From NCBI GenBank assembly GCA_016839385.1, contig JAEOUK010000601.1:1-5920 (forward strand): a stretch of 5,920 nucleotides of DNA. Direction: 5' to 3'. This DNA comes from Promethearchaeota archaeon. Its GTDB lineage: Archaea; Asgardarchaeota; Lokiarchaeia; Sigynarchaeales; MK-D1. Below, piece by piece: positions 5,499-5,920 of the stretch (positions are counted from its first letter, which is position 1; each line of letters starts with the position of its first letter). The translations under genes and the position numbers were made by a program. Under the pieces are notes generated by a model that was not told the origin of the DNA, made no database searches, and saw only the letters and a list, made by a program, of their open reading frames with translations.

Positions 5499-5920
5499 TC
5501 ACCAATACACCCTTGATAATACGCTACCATCATAAGCAATGAACTTTTCATTATCTTTCATAGAAAGATTGGAAACAACTTCTACAATGCCTTTACCTGA
5601 TTCTTCAGCAGTTAGTGGTGGGTTTCCACCTCCGGAATACCCCATTTCTGTCTGCACCCACCCGGGATACATTCCTACACTTGTGATACCAAACTCTGAT
5701 AAATTCACAGCGAAATACCGTGTAATCATATTTAATGCCGTCTTACTAATACAATAATTATATGGCAAATTACATTCAACCGGAACTAGCGGACCGGTCG
5801 TCACATTAACAATACGGGTATTAGTACCTGCTTTTAATAATTCTATAAAAGTCTGTACAATCATAAATGGTCCGACTGCATTGACTTTCATGGAATAGGT
5901 AAACTCTTCCATATCTATGC
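5499..5920 (-). CDS. Short-chain dehydrogenase/reductase, C-terminal part (5' end outside window)
   Basis: The frame stays open to the right edge, with Ile-Asp before the internal Met at 5912. That Met is therefore not the start: the N-terminal Rossmann part with the TGxxxGxG nucleotide motif (perhaps 85-100 residues) is missing. Numbered from that Met, the visible part has the helix-4 Asn in VNAVGPF (N11), the strand IVNVTT (34-39), YCISK as the catalytic YxxxK (Y53, K57), then YPGWVQTEMG (82-91), the NAD(P)-loop stretch. The C-terminus FIAYDGSVLSRVYW fits the C-factor/sniffer-like carbonyl reductase group of classical SDRs, which reduce carbonyl compounds with NAD(P)H. The usual catalytic Ser of the NxSS strand is replaced by Thr (T38-T39), which may still work. 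Substrate unknown; cytosolic. It converges with the SnoaL-like gene. Confidence 0.9.
   Translation of the reverse strand, partial: IDMEEFTYSMKVNAVGPFMIVQTFIELLKAGTNTRIVNVTTGPLVPVECNLPYNYCISKTALNMITRYFAVNLSEFGITSVGMYPGWVQTEMGYSGGGNPPLTAEESGKGIVEVVSNLSMKDNEKFIAYDGSVLSRVYW

Noticed and set aside
5539..5757. Rightward 72-codon frame inside the SDR gene
   Set aside because: Antisense to the conserved YxxxK and PGWVQT region of the dehydrogenase.

Overview
The window is AT-rich and gene-dense and looks archaeal. Upstream regions carry TATA-like boxes about 25 bases before plausible transcript starts. Two or three genes seem to start at GTG or TTG; one TTG sits behind an AAGGTG ribosome site. The exported proteins are rich in N-x-S/T sequons. 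A mesophilic archaeon, possibly of the Asgard group, is my best guess, but this is inference: no rRNA, tRNA or marker gene is present.

Layout. Positions 1-1524 (minus) hold the 5' part of a large exported protein made of three phage-tail-collar-like modules, each with four HxH motifs; it runs off the left edge. Positions 1605-1991 (minus) encode a small three-helix membrane protein resembling DUF4190. A 351-base gene-free stretch follows (1992-2342). It holds promoters in both directions, an inverted repeat around a TATA box, and a short decayed copy of the 3' end of the gene at 3909-4802. Positions 2343-3908 (plus) encode a secreted, C-terminally anchored protein with two CBM9/DOMON-like domains. 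It ends directly against the stop codon of a convergent gene (3909-4802, minus) for a membrane-anchored protein that looks like a divergent nucleoside-hydrolase fold. A divergent promoter region (4803-4950) with a perfect 16-base palindrome separates it from a SnoaL/NTF2-like gene (4951-5370, plus). The right edge (5499-5920, minus) holds the C-terminal part of a short-chain dehydrogenase of the C-factor/sniffer type.

Function together. No multi-gene operon is obvious; nearly every gene seems to have its own promoter. Four of the six genes encode exported or membrane proteins, so the stretch reads as an envelope or cell-surface region. The two cytosolic proteins (SnoaL-like and SDR) converge and need not be linked to it. 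The most unusual item is the collar-repeat protein, whose 12 regularly spaced HxH motifs recall the metal-threaded trimeric tips of phage tail fibres, here on a protein with a probable signal peptide.
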